This document shows, in pieces, positions 24,839 through 33,096 of a stretch of 35,736 nt of DNA. The DNA is from Streptomyces lomondensis. GTDB lineage: Bacteria > Actinomycetota > Actinomycetes > Streptomycetales > Streptomycetaceae. The stretch covers positions 1-35,736 of the forward strand of contig NZ_BMWC01000025.1 in the NCBI RefSeq assembly GCF_014651035.1, given 5' to 3'. The notes below the pieces were generated by a model. It was not told where the DNA came from and ran no database searches. It saw nothing but the letters and a program-made list of their open reading frames with translations. Position 1 is the first letter of the stretch. Each line of letters begins with the position of its first letter. Made by a program: the position numbers and the translations under genes.

Positions 24839-25525
24839 ATGCTCGAGAAGATACTACCGACTCAGGTCGCCTCGTACGAAACGTACGAGGATCCGGCGGA
24901 GGCCACGCTTTTCCCTGAGGAGGAGGCTCTCATATGTGACTCGGTGGAATCGCGACGCCGTGAATTCACCTCCGGAAGGTACTGCGCGCGTCAGGCACTC
25001 GCGCGCCTCGGATACTCCGTTCCGCAGCCCGTGCTCCAAGGGCGAAGAGGCGCTCCTGTCTGGCCGCGCTCGGTCAGGGGCAGCATCACACACTGTCGCG
25101 GCTACCGTGCCGCGGCCGTCGGCAGCGCCTCCGAGGTGGCCTCGGTGGGCATCGACGCGGAGCCCAACGAGCCGCTGCCGGACGGTGTCCTGGAGGTCGT
25201 GGCGCTCCCTGAAGAGCAGGTCATGGTCAAGGAACTGCTCGCCGACGCGCCCGAAGTGCACTGGGACAGGATGCTCTTCAGCGCCAAGGAGAGCGTCTAC
25301 AAGACCTGGTATCCCCTCAGGCGCCGTCCGCTGGAATTCGAGGACGCGTTGATCGACTTCGACCGGGTGGAGGGCACGTTCTCCGTGCGGCTGGGCTCCC
25401 ACGTGCGGGGTGCTCAGGATTTCCCCCGGGAGATCGCAGGGCGGTGGATTACCGGAAACGGTCTCGTGGTGACAGCCATCGCGTTGTCGGTTGCGAGCGG
25501 CTCGTCTGTTGACAGCGGCCTTTGA
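24839..25525 (+). CDS. 4'-Phosphopantetheinyl transferase, Sfp/EntD type
   Basis: This 228-aa enzyme attaches the phosphopantetheine arm of CoA to carrier-protein serines. The magnesium-binding motif GIDAEPN is at 104-110 (Asp106, Glu108) and the second motif FSAKESVYK at 147-155 (Lys150, Glu151, Lys155). It would activate the PKS ACPs and the PCP of the C-A-PCP protein in this cluster. The ATG follows AGGGA by six bases. The next small gene starts 14 bases after its stop, so the two form an operon divergent from the DHQS-like gene. Confidence 0.93.
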   Translation: MLEKILPTQVASYETYEDPAEATLFPEEEALICDSVESRRREFTSGRYCARQALARLGYSVPQPVLQGRRGAPVWPRSVRGSITHCRGYRAAAVGSASEVASVGIDAEPNEPLPDGVLEVVALPEEQVMVKELLADAPEVHWDRMLFSAKESVYKTWYPLRRRPLEFEDALIDFDRVEGTFSVRLGSHVRGAQDFPREIAGRWITGNGLVVTAIALSVASGSSVDSGL

Positions 25526-25539
25526 GGAGAGGAAACCGT

Positions 25540-25758
25540 ATGAACACCGTCGAACCGAATGTGATTCTCCGGGGCGGCGCATCGCCCTACCTGACGGACG
25601 ATCAGCGCATCCGCTACGTGGAGGACACCGACGACAATCTGAAGCTGCTGCGGGGCAACCGCTACGAACACTTCGAGCCGACCGCCGAGAGCGAGACCCA
25701 CGACGGCATGCAGTTGCGGGTGTTCGTCTGGCTGGGGGTCACCAAGCTCGCCGAGTGA
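25540..25758 (+). CDS. Small DUF5988-like protein
   Basis: This 72-aa acidic protein has ILRGG near the start, a central GNRYEHFEPTAES and a C-terminal VFVWLGVTKLAE. The layout matches, from memory, DUF5988 proteins found in actinobacterial natural-product clusters, whose role is unknown. The ATG is preceded by GAGGAGAGG seven bases upstream. An in-frame ATG at 25522 would overlap the PPTase stop and lacks a site. A strong hairpin follows. It may be a helper of a carrier-protein enzyme, but that is a guess from its place. Confidence 0.75.
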   Translation: MNTVEPNVILRGGASPYLTDDQRIRYVEDTDDNLKLLRGNRYEHFEPTAESETHDGMQLRVFVWLGVTKLAE

Positions 25759-25785
25759 CACGGTTCGCGGCCCGACGGATCCTCG

Positions 25786-25846
25786 GGGCCGGAACGTGTT
25801 GGGGCGCACCGCCAGACGGCGGTGCGCCCCAACACGTTTCCGGCCC
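25786..25846. terminator. Very strong hairpin between convergent genes
   Basis: A 21-bp uninterrupted stem (arms 25793-25813 and 25818-25838) with loop AGAC extends after one bulge through CCGG/CCGG. It separates the DUF5988-like gene from the oppositely oriented thioesterase gene and should end transcription from both sides. Confidence 0.85.
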
Positions 25847-25878
25847 TCGGCCAGTGCGAGGTATTACCGCTGATCCGC

Positions 25879-26637
25879 TTACGCGAGCAGTGCGGAAATC
25901 TTCTGGGAAATCGTGGATATGACACGCGGTGCGTGGTCGTTCAGGTAGAAGTGCCCGCCCGGATAGGTGTGCATCTCGAAGTCGCTCTTCGTGTGCTCGC
26001 CCCAGGCGCGGGCCTCGTCCAGGGTCGCCTTCGGGTCTTCGGTGCCCACGTGCACATGGATGGGGGCGGCGAGGCGGGCGCCGGCCGTGTGCCGGTAGGT
26101 CTCGGCGGCCTTGTAGTCGCTGCGGATCGCGGGCAGCACCATGCGCAGCAGCTCCTCGTCGCCGAACACCTGGGCGTTGGTGCCGCTGAGCGCACGCAGT
26201 TCGGCGACCATGCCGGCGTCGTCCTGCAGGTGGACGGTCTCGTTCCGGTGCCGGGACGGCGCGCGCCGCCCGGAGGCGAACACCACCAGCGGCACCGTCC
26301 CCCGCTCCTCCAGACGCAGGGCGAGCTCGAACGCGAGCGAGGCGCCCATGCTGTGCCCGAACAGCGCGAGCGGCCGGTCGGTCCACGGCACGACCTGCTC
26401 GACCAGTATGTCGGCCAGTTCGGGGAGGGACTCGACGCACGGCTCGGCGCGGCGGTCCTGACGGCCCGGGTACTGCACGGCGAGTACGTCGACGTCGGGC
26501 GAAAGCGCCGCGGAGACGGGGAAGTAGAACGGTGCGGAGCCTCCGGCGTGCGGCAGGCACAGGAGCCTGGCCGGCGCGTCCTGGGCCGGGTGGAATCGAC
26601 GGATCCACAGGCTGGTGTCGGTGAGGTTCGCGGTCAC
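25879..26637 (-). CDS. Type II thioesterase
   Basis: This 252-aa alpha/beta-hydrolase has the typical type II thioesterase landmarks: PHAGGSA (29-35), QYPGRQDR (55-62), the nucleophile Ser96 in GHSMG and a late His in GGHFYL. These proteins remove misloaded or stalled acyl groups from PKS and NRPS carrier proteins. The GTG at 26637 is chosen because GAAAGGA lies seven bases upstream and the N-terminus then matches family length. A longer in-frame start at 26691 would add 18 residues. It is probably the last gene of the cluster. Confidence 0.93.
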   Translation of the reverse strand: MTANLTDTSLWIRRFHPAQDAPARLLCLPHAGGSAPFYFPVSAALSPDVDVLAVQYPGRQDRRAEPCVESLPELADILVEQVVPWTDRPLALFGHSMGASLAFELALRLEERGTVPLVVFASGRRAPSRHRNETVHLQDDAGMVAELRALSGTNAQVFGDEELLRMVLPAIRSDYKAAETYRHTAGARLAAPIHVHVGTEDPKATLDEARAWGEHTKSDFEMHTYPGGHFYLNDHAPRVISTISQKISALLA

Positions 26638-26739
26638 CCGAAGTCCTTTCGCGTGCTGCCGGTCGAGGAGGGCGGTCGCGCCTGCCCGCACGGCGAGCGG
26701 GATTCACGCACCAGCCTGCCGGGCCGTGCCGAACGGGCA

Positions 26740-26762
26740 CAACCCCTGTCTTCTAGGGGTTG
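26740..26762 (-). promoter_or_regulatory. Perfect inverted repeat CAACCCCT-N7-AGGGGTTG upstream of the thioesterase gene
   Basis: CAACCCCT (26740-26747) and AGGGGTTG (26755-26762) are perfect 8-base arms with a 7-base spacer. The site is about 100 bases upstream of the type II thioesterase start. The right half with its preceding T is the same 9-mer (TAGGGGTTG) as at 8794 and, inverted, at 16466. It looks like a regulator binding site; a hairpin is the alternative. Confidence 0.5.
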
Positions 26763-26906
26763 CGTAATTCGGCCCAGGGGAGGTCGCGGAATTCGGGGAG
26801 AGAAGATCCGACGCTAGTTGAATATGCCGCCGTTGCCGGAATGGCTTGTCGTGAGCTTTTCCCGGTGTCCGGTGCGGCGCGCCCCGAGAATACCTGCGCG
26901 TGTCAC

Positions 26907-26923
26907 GACGGGGCGGTCCCGTC
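26907..26923 (-). terminator. Small hairpin at the end of aztA
   Basis: GACGGG and CCCGTC pair around a 5-base loop and overlap the aztA stop codon. It is a weak terminator candidate. Confidence 0.25.
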
Positions 26924-27656
26924 ATGCCGGTTGCCAGATCTGGGTGAGCGTCGAGGCGGTGAGCAGTTGCTCGGGGCTCCCCTGGCCTGCCAGGCGGCCG
27001 TCGCGGAGCAGCAGGCAGGTGTTCGCCGAGCGCGCGGCCTCCAGGTCGTGTGTGGCCTGGACGACGGTCACTCCGTCGCTGACCAGTTCCGTCAGCAGCG
27101 TCGCGATCCGCTCTCTCGCCTCGGGGTCGAGTCCGGTGGTCGGCTCGTCCAGCAGCAGCAGGTCCGACCCCTGGGCGAGCCCTTGGGCGATCAGGGCGCG
27201 CTGTCGCTGTCCGCCGGACAGTTCGCCGAGCTGACGGGTGGCGAGGTCGGTGATGCCCAGTCGCTCCATGGCCGTGTCGACGGTGGCGCGGTCCTGCCGG
27301 GTCAGTCGGCGCCACAGGCCGCGTTCGCCCCAGCGCCCCATCTCCACCGTCTGCCTGACCGTCAACGGCAGGGCGTCACCGGCGGCGCCGCGTTGCGGGA
27401 CGAAGGCGGGTGGCCGGTCGCCCTCGTGGTGGAGCTCGCCTGATGTGGGGTGGATCACGCCGGCCAGGACTCCGAGCAGGGTGGACTTCCCGCTTCCGTT
27501 CGGGCCGACCAGTGCTGTGGTCGCCAACGCCGGTATTTCGCCGTCGAGTTGATGCAGGACGGGGCGGCCCGGGTATCCGGCGCAGAGTTCGGTGAAGCGG
27601 ATGCGGGGCGTTCTCTCCTGGCTGGGGGCGGGGGAGAGCGGGGATGTCTTGAACAT
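26922..27656 (-). CDS. aztA: Zinc ABC transporter ATP-binding protein AztA-like
   Basis: This 244-aa ATPase has Walker A GPNGSGKS, signature LSGGQRQR, Walker B LLLLDEP and the switch His in ATHDLE. It energises the metal transporter whose permease (AztB) gene is divergent from it. The first possible ATG (27665) would lie inside the TATAAT box of its own promoter, so the ATG at 27656 is preferred; the mRNA would then begin at or next to the start codon (leaderless). The neighbouring genes for permease, binding lipoprotein and metallochaperone identify an Azt-type zinc system. A generic Zn/Mn ATPase is the alternative label. Confidence 0.88.
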   Translation of the reverse strand: MFKTSPLSPAPSQERTPRIRFTELCAGYPGRPVLHQLDGEIPALATTALVGPNGSGKSTLLGVLAGVIHPTSGELHHEGDRPPAFVPQRGAAGDALPLTVRQTVEMGRWGERGLWRRLTRQDRATVDTAMERLGITDLATRQLGELSGGQRQRALIAQGLAQGSDLLLLDEPTTGLDPEARERIATLLTELVSDGVTVVQATHDLEAARSANTCLLLRDGRLAGQGSPEQLLTASTLTQIWQPA

Positions 27657-27664
27657 GATTTTCA
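27650..27664. promoter_or_regulatory. Zur-box-like palindrome
   Basis: TGAACATGATTTTCA matches the Streptomyces Zur consensus TGAAAATGATTTTCA, as I recall it, at 14 of 15 positions. It overlaps the beginning of aztA and abuts the -10 elements of both divergent genes. Zinc-loaded Zur bound here should repress both aztA and aztB. Confidence 0.75.
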
Positions 27665-27680
27665 TTATAGTGTGTTTACA
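27664..27680. promoter_or_regulatory. Overlapping divergent -10 elements of aztA and aztB
   Basis: On the minus strand 27669-27664 reads TATAAT, 7 bases from the aztA ATG at 27656. On the plus strand 27666-27671 reads TATAGT, 8 bases from the aztB ATG at 27680. No ribosome binding site fits in either gap, which suggests leaderless mRNAs. The -35 regions are weak. Confidence 0.6.
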
Positions 27681-28537
27681 TGGACTGGTTGACGGGCCCC
27701 TTCGAGGTGACCTTCGTGCAAAGGGCCCTGTGGGGCGGGATGTTGGTGTCGGCGATCTGTGCCCTGGCCGGCACTTGGGTGGTGCTCAGGGGGATGGCCT
27801 TCCTCGGCGACGCCATGTCCCACGGGCTGCTGCCGGGAGTCGCGCTCGCCGCGCTGTTCGGCGGCAACCTGCTGGTGGGGGCGCTGCTGAGCGCGGCCGT
27901 CATGACGGCGGGCGTCACCGCCCTCGGCCGCACGCCGAGGCTGTCCCAGGACACCGGTATCGGCCTGCTGTTCGTGGGGATGCTGTCGCTCGGCGTGATC
28001 ATCGTGTCGCGCTCGCAGTCCTTCGCGGTCGACCTGACCGGGTTCCTCTTCGGTGACGTCCTCGCCGTCCGTGAACAGGACCTGGTGCTGCTGGGCGGGG
28101 CGCTGCTGCTGGCGCTGGTCGTCTCCGTCCTCGGCCACCGGGCCTTTCTCGCCCTGGCCTTCGACCCGCGCAAGGCCCGGACGCTCGGGTTGCGCCCCCG
28201 CCTGGCTCACGCGGTGCTGCTCGGCCTGCTGGCGCTGGCCATCGTCGCCTCCTTCCACATCGTGGGGACGCTGCTGGTCCTGGGCCTGCTCATCGCCCCG
28301 CCGGCCGCCGCGCTGCCGTGGGCGCGCAGCGTGCGGGGCGTCATGGCCCTGGCGGCGCTGCTCGGCATCACCGCCACCTTCTGCGGCCTGCTGCTGTCCT
28401 GGCATCTGAGCACCGCGGCCGGCGCGACCGTCTCCGCCCTCGCGGTGGCCCTGTTCTTCCTCTCCCATCTGGCGTCCGGTCTCCGCCACCACCGCCGTGC
28501 GCGCCTGGTCGGCGCTCACGCCGCGGCAACCGACTGA
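27680..28537 (+). CDS. aztB: Zinc ABC transporter permease AztB-like
   Basis: This 285-aa very hydrophobic protein of the ABC-3 (ZnuB/AztB) permease family has about eight membrane segments. The typical GDAMSHGLLPGVALA segment lies near residues 43-57. It should form the inner-membrane channel for zinc with the AztA ATPase. The start codon lies 8 bases after a -10 box, so translation is probably leaderless. It begins a plus-strand operon with the two AztD-like genes and aztC. Confidence 0.9.
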   Translation: MDWLTGPFEVTFVQRALWGGMLVSAICALAGTWVVLRGMAFLGDAMSHGLLPGVALAALFGGNLLVGALLSAAVMTAGVTALGRTPRLSQDTGIGLLFVGMLSLGVIIVSRSQSFAVDLTGFLFGDVLAVREQDLVLLGGALLLALVVSVLGHRAFLALAFDPRKARTLGLRPRLAHAVLLGLLALAIVASFHIVGTLLVLGLLIAPPAAALPWARSVRGVMALAALLGITATFCGLLLSWHLSTAAGATVSALAVALFFLSHLASGLRHHRRARLVGAHAAATD

Positions 28538-28558
28538 AAGAAACCCGAGGCGATCCCT

Positions 28559-29803
28559 TTGTCCGTCCGAAGAAACCTCACTCCTTGGGCACCGGCCGCG
28601 CTCGTGACCGTCGCACTGCTCGCCACCGGCTGCGCCGGGCAGGGCGCCGACGCGTCCGCCCCGAGGGCGACTCCCACGTCCGCCGCTCCGCACGGGTACG
28701 TCGAAGGGGCGCAGGAGAGGGCCGAGCAGCAGTCCCGGCTGGTACTCAACGACCCACGGACCGGAGACTCCCGCGTCCTCGATCTCATCACCGGAAAGGT
28801 GCACGAGGTGTCCCGGACGCCGGACACCACGCACCTCACCACGGACGGCCGGTTCGGCTACCTCCACACCACGGGCGGCACGCACGTCCTCGACAGCGGT
28901 GCCTGGATGGTGGACCACGGTGACCACGTGCACTACTACCGCGCACGGATACGTGACGTGGGCCGGCTGCCCGGAGGCCCGGGCGCGCGCGTCCGCAGCG
29001 ACGCCGCCGTGACCGCGGTGACCGACGCGGACGGCCGGGCCAGGACCTACCACCGGGCCGAACTGGAGAAGGGCAGGGTCGGCTCCCCTCGCACACTTCC
29101 CGGAACACACGCGGAGGCTGTCGTGCCGTACGCGGAACACCTGCTCAGCCTCACGGACGACGGGAAGGGCTCCGCGACCCTCGCGGTGTACGACCGGGAG
29201 GGCAGGCGCGTCGCGTCGCCGGACGCGCGGTGCGAGGAACCGCGGGGAGACGCCGTCACCCGGCGCGGAGTCGTCCTCGGATGCGCCGACGGCGCCCTCC
29301 TCGTCCGTGAGGCCGACGGCACGTTCACCGCCGAGAAGATCCCGTACGACGGCGACGTACCCGCGAAGCAACGTGCCACGGCCTTCCGGCACCGGCCCGG
29401 CAGCGACACGCTCACGGCGCCGGCCGGCGAGCGGGCCGTGTGGGTCCTGGACGTCACCGAGCGCACGTGGACGCGAGTGAGGACCAACGGCCCCGTGGTC
29501 TCCGCCAATACCGCGGGCGAGGGGTCCGTCCTGATCGTCCTCGAGACCGACGGAGCCCTCCACGGCTACGACATCACCACCGGCAAGCAGGTCTCCCGGA
29601 CGAAGCCGCTTGTGACGGGCGACCTGGACGCCGGCACCGACGGGAACACGGGGCCGGTCATCGAGGTCGACCGCAGCCGCGCCTACCTCAACGACCTCAA
29701 GGGCAAACGCGTGTACGAGATCGACTACAACGACAACCTGCGCATCGCGCGCACCTTCGACCTGGACATCGAGCCGGCCCTGATGGCGGAGACCGGACGA
29801 TGA
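28559..29803 (+). CDS. AztD-like zinc metallochaperone lipoprotein (first copy)
   Basis: This 414-aa predicted lipoprotein has a signal peptide ending LLATGC (lipid Cys25). The mature part looks like a beta-propeller with short repeats such as VLDLITGK and HGYDITTGK. A His-rich stretch DHGDHVHYY at 119-127 is a likely zinc site, and a Cys pair frames ARCEEPRGD and LGCADGALL, as in AztD proteins. AztD passes periplasmic zinc to the binding protein AztC. The only fitting start is a TTG, with CGAGG 11 bases upstream. Its end overlaps the aztC start (ATGA). It is more divergent than the second AztD downstream. Confidence 0.78.
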   Translation: MSVRRNLTPWAPAALVTVALLATGCAGQGADASAPRATPTSAAPHGYVEGAQERAEQQSRLVLNDPRTGDSRVLDLITGKVHEVSRTPDTTHLTTDGRFGYLHTTGGTHVLDSGAWMVDHGDHVHYYRARIRDVGRLPGGPGARVRSDAAVTAVTDADGRARTYHRAELEKGRVGSPRTLPGTHAEAVVPYAEHLLSLTDDGKGSATLAVYDREGRRVASPDARCEEPRGDAVTRRGVVLGCADGALLVREADGTFTAEKIPYDGDVPAKQRATAFRHRPGSDTLTAPAGERAVWVLDVTERTWTRVRTNGPVVSANTAGEGSVLIVLETDGALHGYDITTGKQVSRTKPLVTGDLDAGTDGNTGPVIEVDRSRAYLNDLKGKRVYEIDYNDNLRIARTFDLDIEPALMAETGR

Positions 29804-30759
29804 CGGGAAAGACGCGACGGACGCGGCGCGTGCGCACCCTTCTGCTCGCCCTGCTCACCCTCCTCCCGGCCGGTGCGGCGACCGCCTGCACGGACAGCGA
29901 CGACCGGCCCCGGGTCGTGGTGACGACCAACATCCTCGGCGACATCACCCGCGAGATCGTCGGCGACCAAGCCGACGTCACCGTGCTGATGAAACCGAAC
30001 GCCGACCCGCACTCCTTCGGTCTGTCGGCCGTGCAGGCCGCCGAACTGGAGCGCGCGGACCTCGTGGTCTTCAACGGGCTGGGCCTGGAGGAGAACGTAC
30101 TGCGGCACGTGGAGGCCGCCCGCGAGTCCGGAGTGGCCACCTTCGAGACCGGCAAGGCGGTGGACCCCCTCACCTTCCAGGCGCACGACGACGGAGGCCC
30201 CGAGGAGGAGGCCGGGCAGCCCGACCCGCACTTCTGGACCGACCCCGACCGCGTACGCAAGGCCGCCGGCCTGATCGCCGATCAGGTCGTCGAGCACGTG
30301 GACGGCGTGGACGAGAAGGCGATCCGCGCCAACGCCGACCGCTACGACGACCAACTCGCCGACCTCACCACCTGGATGGAGAAGTCCTTCGACCGCATAC
30401 CCGAAAAGCAACGCGCGTTGGTGACCAACCACCACGTCTTCGGCTACCTCGCCGAACGCTTCGGCTTCCGGGTGATCGGCGCGGTGATCCCGAGCGGTAC
30501 GACGCTGGCCTCGCCCAGCTCCTCCGACCTGCGCTCGCTCACCCAGGCCATGCGCGAGGCAGGAGCGCGCACCGTCTTCGCCGACTCCTCCCAGCCCAAA
30601 CGACTGGCCGAGGTCCTGCGCACGGAGCTGGGCGGCCAGGTGCGCGTCGTCGAGCTCTACTCCGAATCACTGACCGAGAAGGGCAAGGGCGCCGGCACCT
30701 ACCTGCAGATGATGCGCGCCAACACCACCGCCATGACCGACGGCCTGACCGGCGCCTGA
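29800..30759 (+). CDS. aztC: Zinc ABC transporter substrate-binding lipoprotein AztC-like
   Basis: This 319-aa cluster A-I metal-binding protein has signal peptide and lipid Cys30. Metal ligands are predicted as His71 (DPHSF), His144 (DPHFW), a His in TNHHVF (211-212) and Asp262. The acidic/His loop before His144 is short (HDDGGPEEE), as expected for AztC rather than ZnuA. It catches zinc outside the membrane and delivers it to AztB. ATG overlaps the stop of the first aztD-like gene (ATGA). Confidence 0.92.
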   Translation: MTGKTRRTRRVRTLLLALLTLLPAGAATACTDSDDRPRVVVTTNILGDITREIVGDQADVTVLMKPNADPHSFGLSAVQAAELERADLVVFNGLGLEENVLRHVEAARESGVATFETGKAVDPLTFQAHDDGGPEEEAGQPDPHFWTDPDRVRKAAGLIADQVVEHVDGVDEKAIRANADRYDDQLADLTTWMEKSFDRIPEKQRALVTNHHVFGYLAERFGFRVIGAVIPSGTTLASPSSSDLRSLTQAMREAGARTVFADSSQPKRLAEVLRTELGGQVRVVELYSESLTEKGKGAGTYLQMMRANTTAMTDGLTGA

Positions 30760-30847
30760 CCCCGCCCCCGCTCCTGGACACCGGCCGACCGGCCAGCAAG
30801 CACCCGCACCGACGCCGCGCCCGCGCGGCCCAGAAAGGAACACACCG

Positions 30848-32047
30848 GTGAACAAGTCGACACGCAACAGAGCCCTCACGGGCACGGCCCTCGCCCTCGC
30901 GACCGCCGCGGTCCTGACCGCCTGCGCAGGAGAGGACACCTCCTCGTCCGACGCGCAGGCCAAGAACGCGCCGGGCACCAAGGCCGTAGCGGTCAAGGAC
31001 CCGCTGGTCGCCACGTTCGACGGCGGTCTGTACGTCCTCGACGGCGAGAGCCTGAAGCCGGCCGCCACGATCGAGCTGCCCGGCTTCAACCGTGTCAACC
31101 CCGCCGGCGACGACTCCCACGTCATCGTCTCCACCGACTCCGGCTTCCGCGTCCTGAACGCCGCCGAGCAGACCTTCACCGGCATCGAGTACAAGGGCGC
31201 CAAGCCCGGGCACGTCGTCCAGCACGCCGGCAAGACGGTGCTCTTCACCGACGGCACCGGCGAGGTCAACGTGCTCGACCCCGACGACCTCGCGGGCGGC
31301 AAGAAGCCGGAAGGGCGCACCTACACCTCCGCCGAACCGCACCACGGCGTCGCCATCGAACTGAGCAACGGCGAACTCCTCAGCACCCTGGGCACCGAGG
31401 AGAAGCGCACCGGCGCCCTCGTCCTGGACAAGAACAACAAGGAGATCAAGCGCAGCGAGAACTGCCCCGGCGTGCACGGCGAGGCCGCGGCCAAGGGCGA
31501 GGCCGTCGCCGTCGGCTGCGAGGACGGCGTCCTGATCTACAAGGACGGCGAGTTCACCAAGGTCGACGCCCCCGACGACTACGGCCGCATCGGCAACCAG
31601 CGGGGCAGCGACGCCTCGCCGATCCTCCTGGGCGACTACAAGACCGACCCGGAGGCCGAACTGGAGCGGCCGACCCGCATCTCGCTCATCGACACCGAGA
31701 CCGCGAAGCTGCGCCTGGTCGACCTGGGCACCAGCTACTCCTTCCGCTCGCTCGGCCGCGGACCCCACGGCGAGGCACTCGTCCTCGGCACGAACGGCAC
31801 GCTCCACGTCATCGACCCGGAGACGGGCAAGGTGGAGAAGAAGATCCCCGTCGTGGACCAGTGGCAGGAGCCGCTGGACTGGCAGCAGGCCCGGCCCACC
31901 CTCTTCGTCCGCGACCACACCGCGTACGTCTCCGAGCCGGGCAAGCGCAGGCTGCACGCCGTCGACATCGAGTCGGGCGAGAAGGTCACGTCCGTGACGC
32001 TGCCGAAGAGCACGAACGAGCTGTCCGGCGTCGTGGCGGGACACTGA
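30848..32047 (+). CDS. aztD: AztD-type zinc metallochaperone lipoprotein (second copy)
   Basis: This 399-aa predicted lipoprotein has lipobox LTAC (Cys26). The mature part has propeller-like repeats (GGLYVLDGESL, GEVNVLDPDDL, GTLHVIDPETG) and AztD landmarks: KPGHVVQHAG, EPHHGVAIEL, NCPGVHGEA and VGCEDGVLIY. It probably hands zinc to AztC. The GTG start has AAAGGA eight bases upstream. It ends the zinc operon, four bases from the oppositely oriented phosphatase remnant. Confidence 0.88.
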   Translation: MNKSTRNRALTGTALALATAAVLTACAGEDTSSSDAQAKNAPGTKAVAVKDPLVATFDGGLYVLDGESLKPAATIELPGFNRVNPAGDDSHVIVSTDSGFRVLNAAEQTFTGIEYKGAKPGHVVQHAGKTVLFTDGTGEVNVLDPDDLAGGKKPEGRTYTSAEPHHGVAIELSNGELLSTLGTEEKRTGALVLDKNNKEIKRSENCPGVHGEAAAKGEAVAVGCEDGVLIYKDGEFTKVDAPDDYGRIGNQRGSDASPILLGDYKTDPEAELERPTRISLIDTETAKLRLVDLGTSYSFRSLGRGPHGEALVLGTNGTLHVIDPETGKVEKKIPVVDQWQEPLDWQQARPTLFVRDHTAYVSEPGKRRLHAVDIESGEKVTSVTLPKSTNELSGVVAGH

Positions 32048-32050
32048 TCC

Positions 32051-33096
32051 TCACCCGCCCGAGTCGTCCCACTGGTCCAGCACACTGTCGGCGGTGGCTT
32101 CACCGGCGTCCGGTGCCGGACCGTGGAGCGACTGCTCCGTCCAGATGACCTTGCCTCGTGCCAGGTAGCGGGTGCCCCACCGCTGCGCGAACTGGGCCAC
32201 CAGGAACAGCCCCCGCCCGCCTTCGTCGGTGATCGCCGCCCGGCGAAGGCGCGGCGCGGTGCTGCTGCCGTCGGCGACCTCGCAGATCAGGCTGTCCCGG
32301 TCGTGCAGCAGCCGCAGACGGATCGGGCCGGTGCCATAGCGGATGGCTTTGGTGACCAGCTCGCTGATGATCAACTCGGTCGCGAAGGCCAACTCCTCCA
32401 GGCCCCAGGAGCCCAGCCGGCGGGCGACGTCGGCCCGGATGCCGGCGACGACAGCGGGATCGCCCGGCACGTCCCAGTCGGCGATCTGGGACGGGTCGAG
32501 CAGGTGCGTACGGGCGACGAGCAGGGCGATGTCGTCGCTCGGACGGGCCGGAAGCAGAGCGTCGAAGACGTCCTGGCAGGTCTCCTCCGAGGTCCGGCCC
32601 GGGCGCGCCAGGGCGGCGCGCAGTGCCTCCAGGCCGGAGTCGATGCTCCGGCCCCGGTCCTCGACCAGGCCGTCGGTGTACAGGACCAGCCGGGAGCCCT
32701 CGGGCAGGGTGAGTTCGGCGGTCTCGAAGGGCAGCCCGCTGCCCAGGCCGAGCGGTGGGGAGCCCGGTACACGCAGGTACTCGACGGTGCCGTCGGGGTG
32801 CACCAGGGCCGGCTCCGGATGCCCGGAGCGGGCCGGCGAGCACGTCGCGGAGGCCGGGTCGTAGATCCCGTAGAGACAGGTGGCTCCCGTGACGCCCTTG
32901 TCGTCCCGGTCGGCGCTCTCCTCGCTGTCGATCCGGGTGACCAGCTCGTCCAGGTGCCCGAGGAGTTCGTCCGGGCACAGGTCGAGGGCGGAGAAGGTGT
33001 GCACCGCGGCGCGCAACTGGCCCATGGTCGCCGCGGCGTGGAGGCCGTGTCCGACCACGTCGCCGACCACCAGCGCGACCCGGGCGCCCGGCAGCG
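32051..33096 (-). pseudogene. Truncated SpoIIE-type phosphatase / RsbW-like kinase fusion
   Basis: The reading frame encodes the C-terminal part of a PP2C (SpoIIE) phosphatase, from PLPGARVALVVGDVVGHG through LVLYTDGLVE and PSDDIALLV, followed by an HATPase_c domain. The 5' part, with the rest of the phosphatase domain and any sensor domain, is missing. At about 33096 the similarity stops and opposite-strand sequence from an ABC ATPase gene begins. A GTG at 33157 would restore an open frame of 368 aa, but its first ~20 residues are unrelated arginine-rich sequence. The ATP-binding Asn of the N-box is Lys (ELVTKAIRYG). Remnant status is likely. Confidence 0.7.

Noticed and set aside
27657..27665. 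aztA start at the ATG of 27665
   Set aside because: It would lie within the TATAAT box; the ATG at 27656 fits a leaderless transcript.
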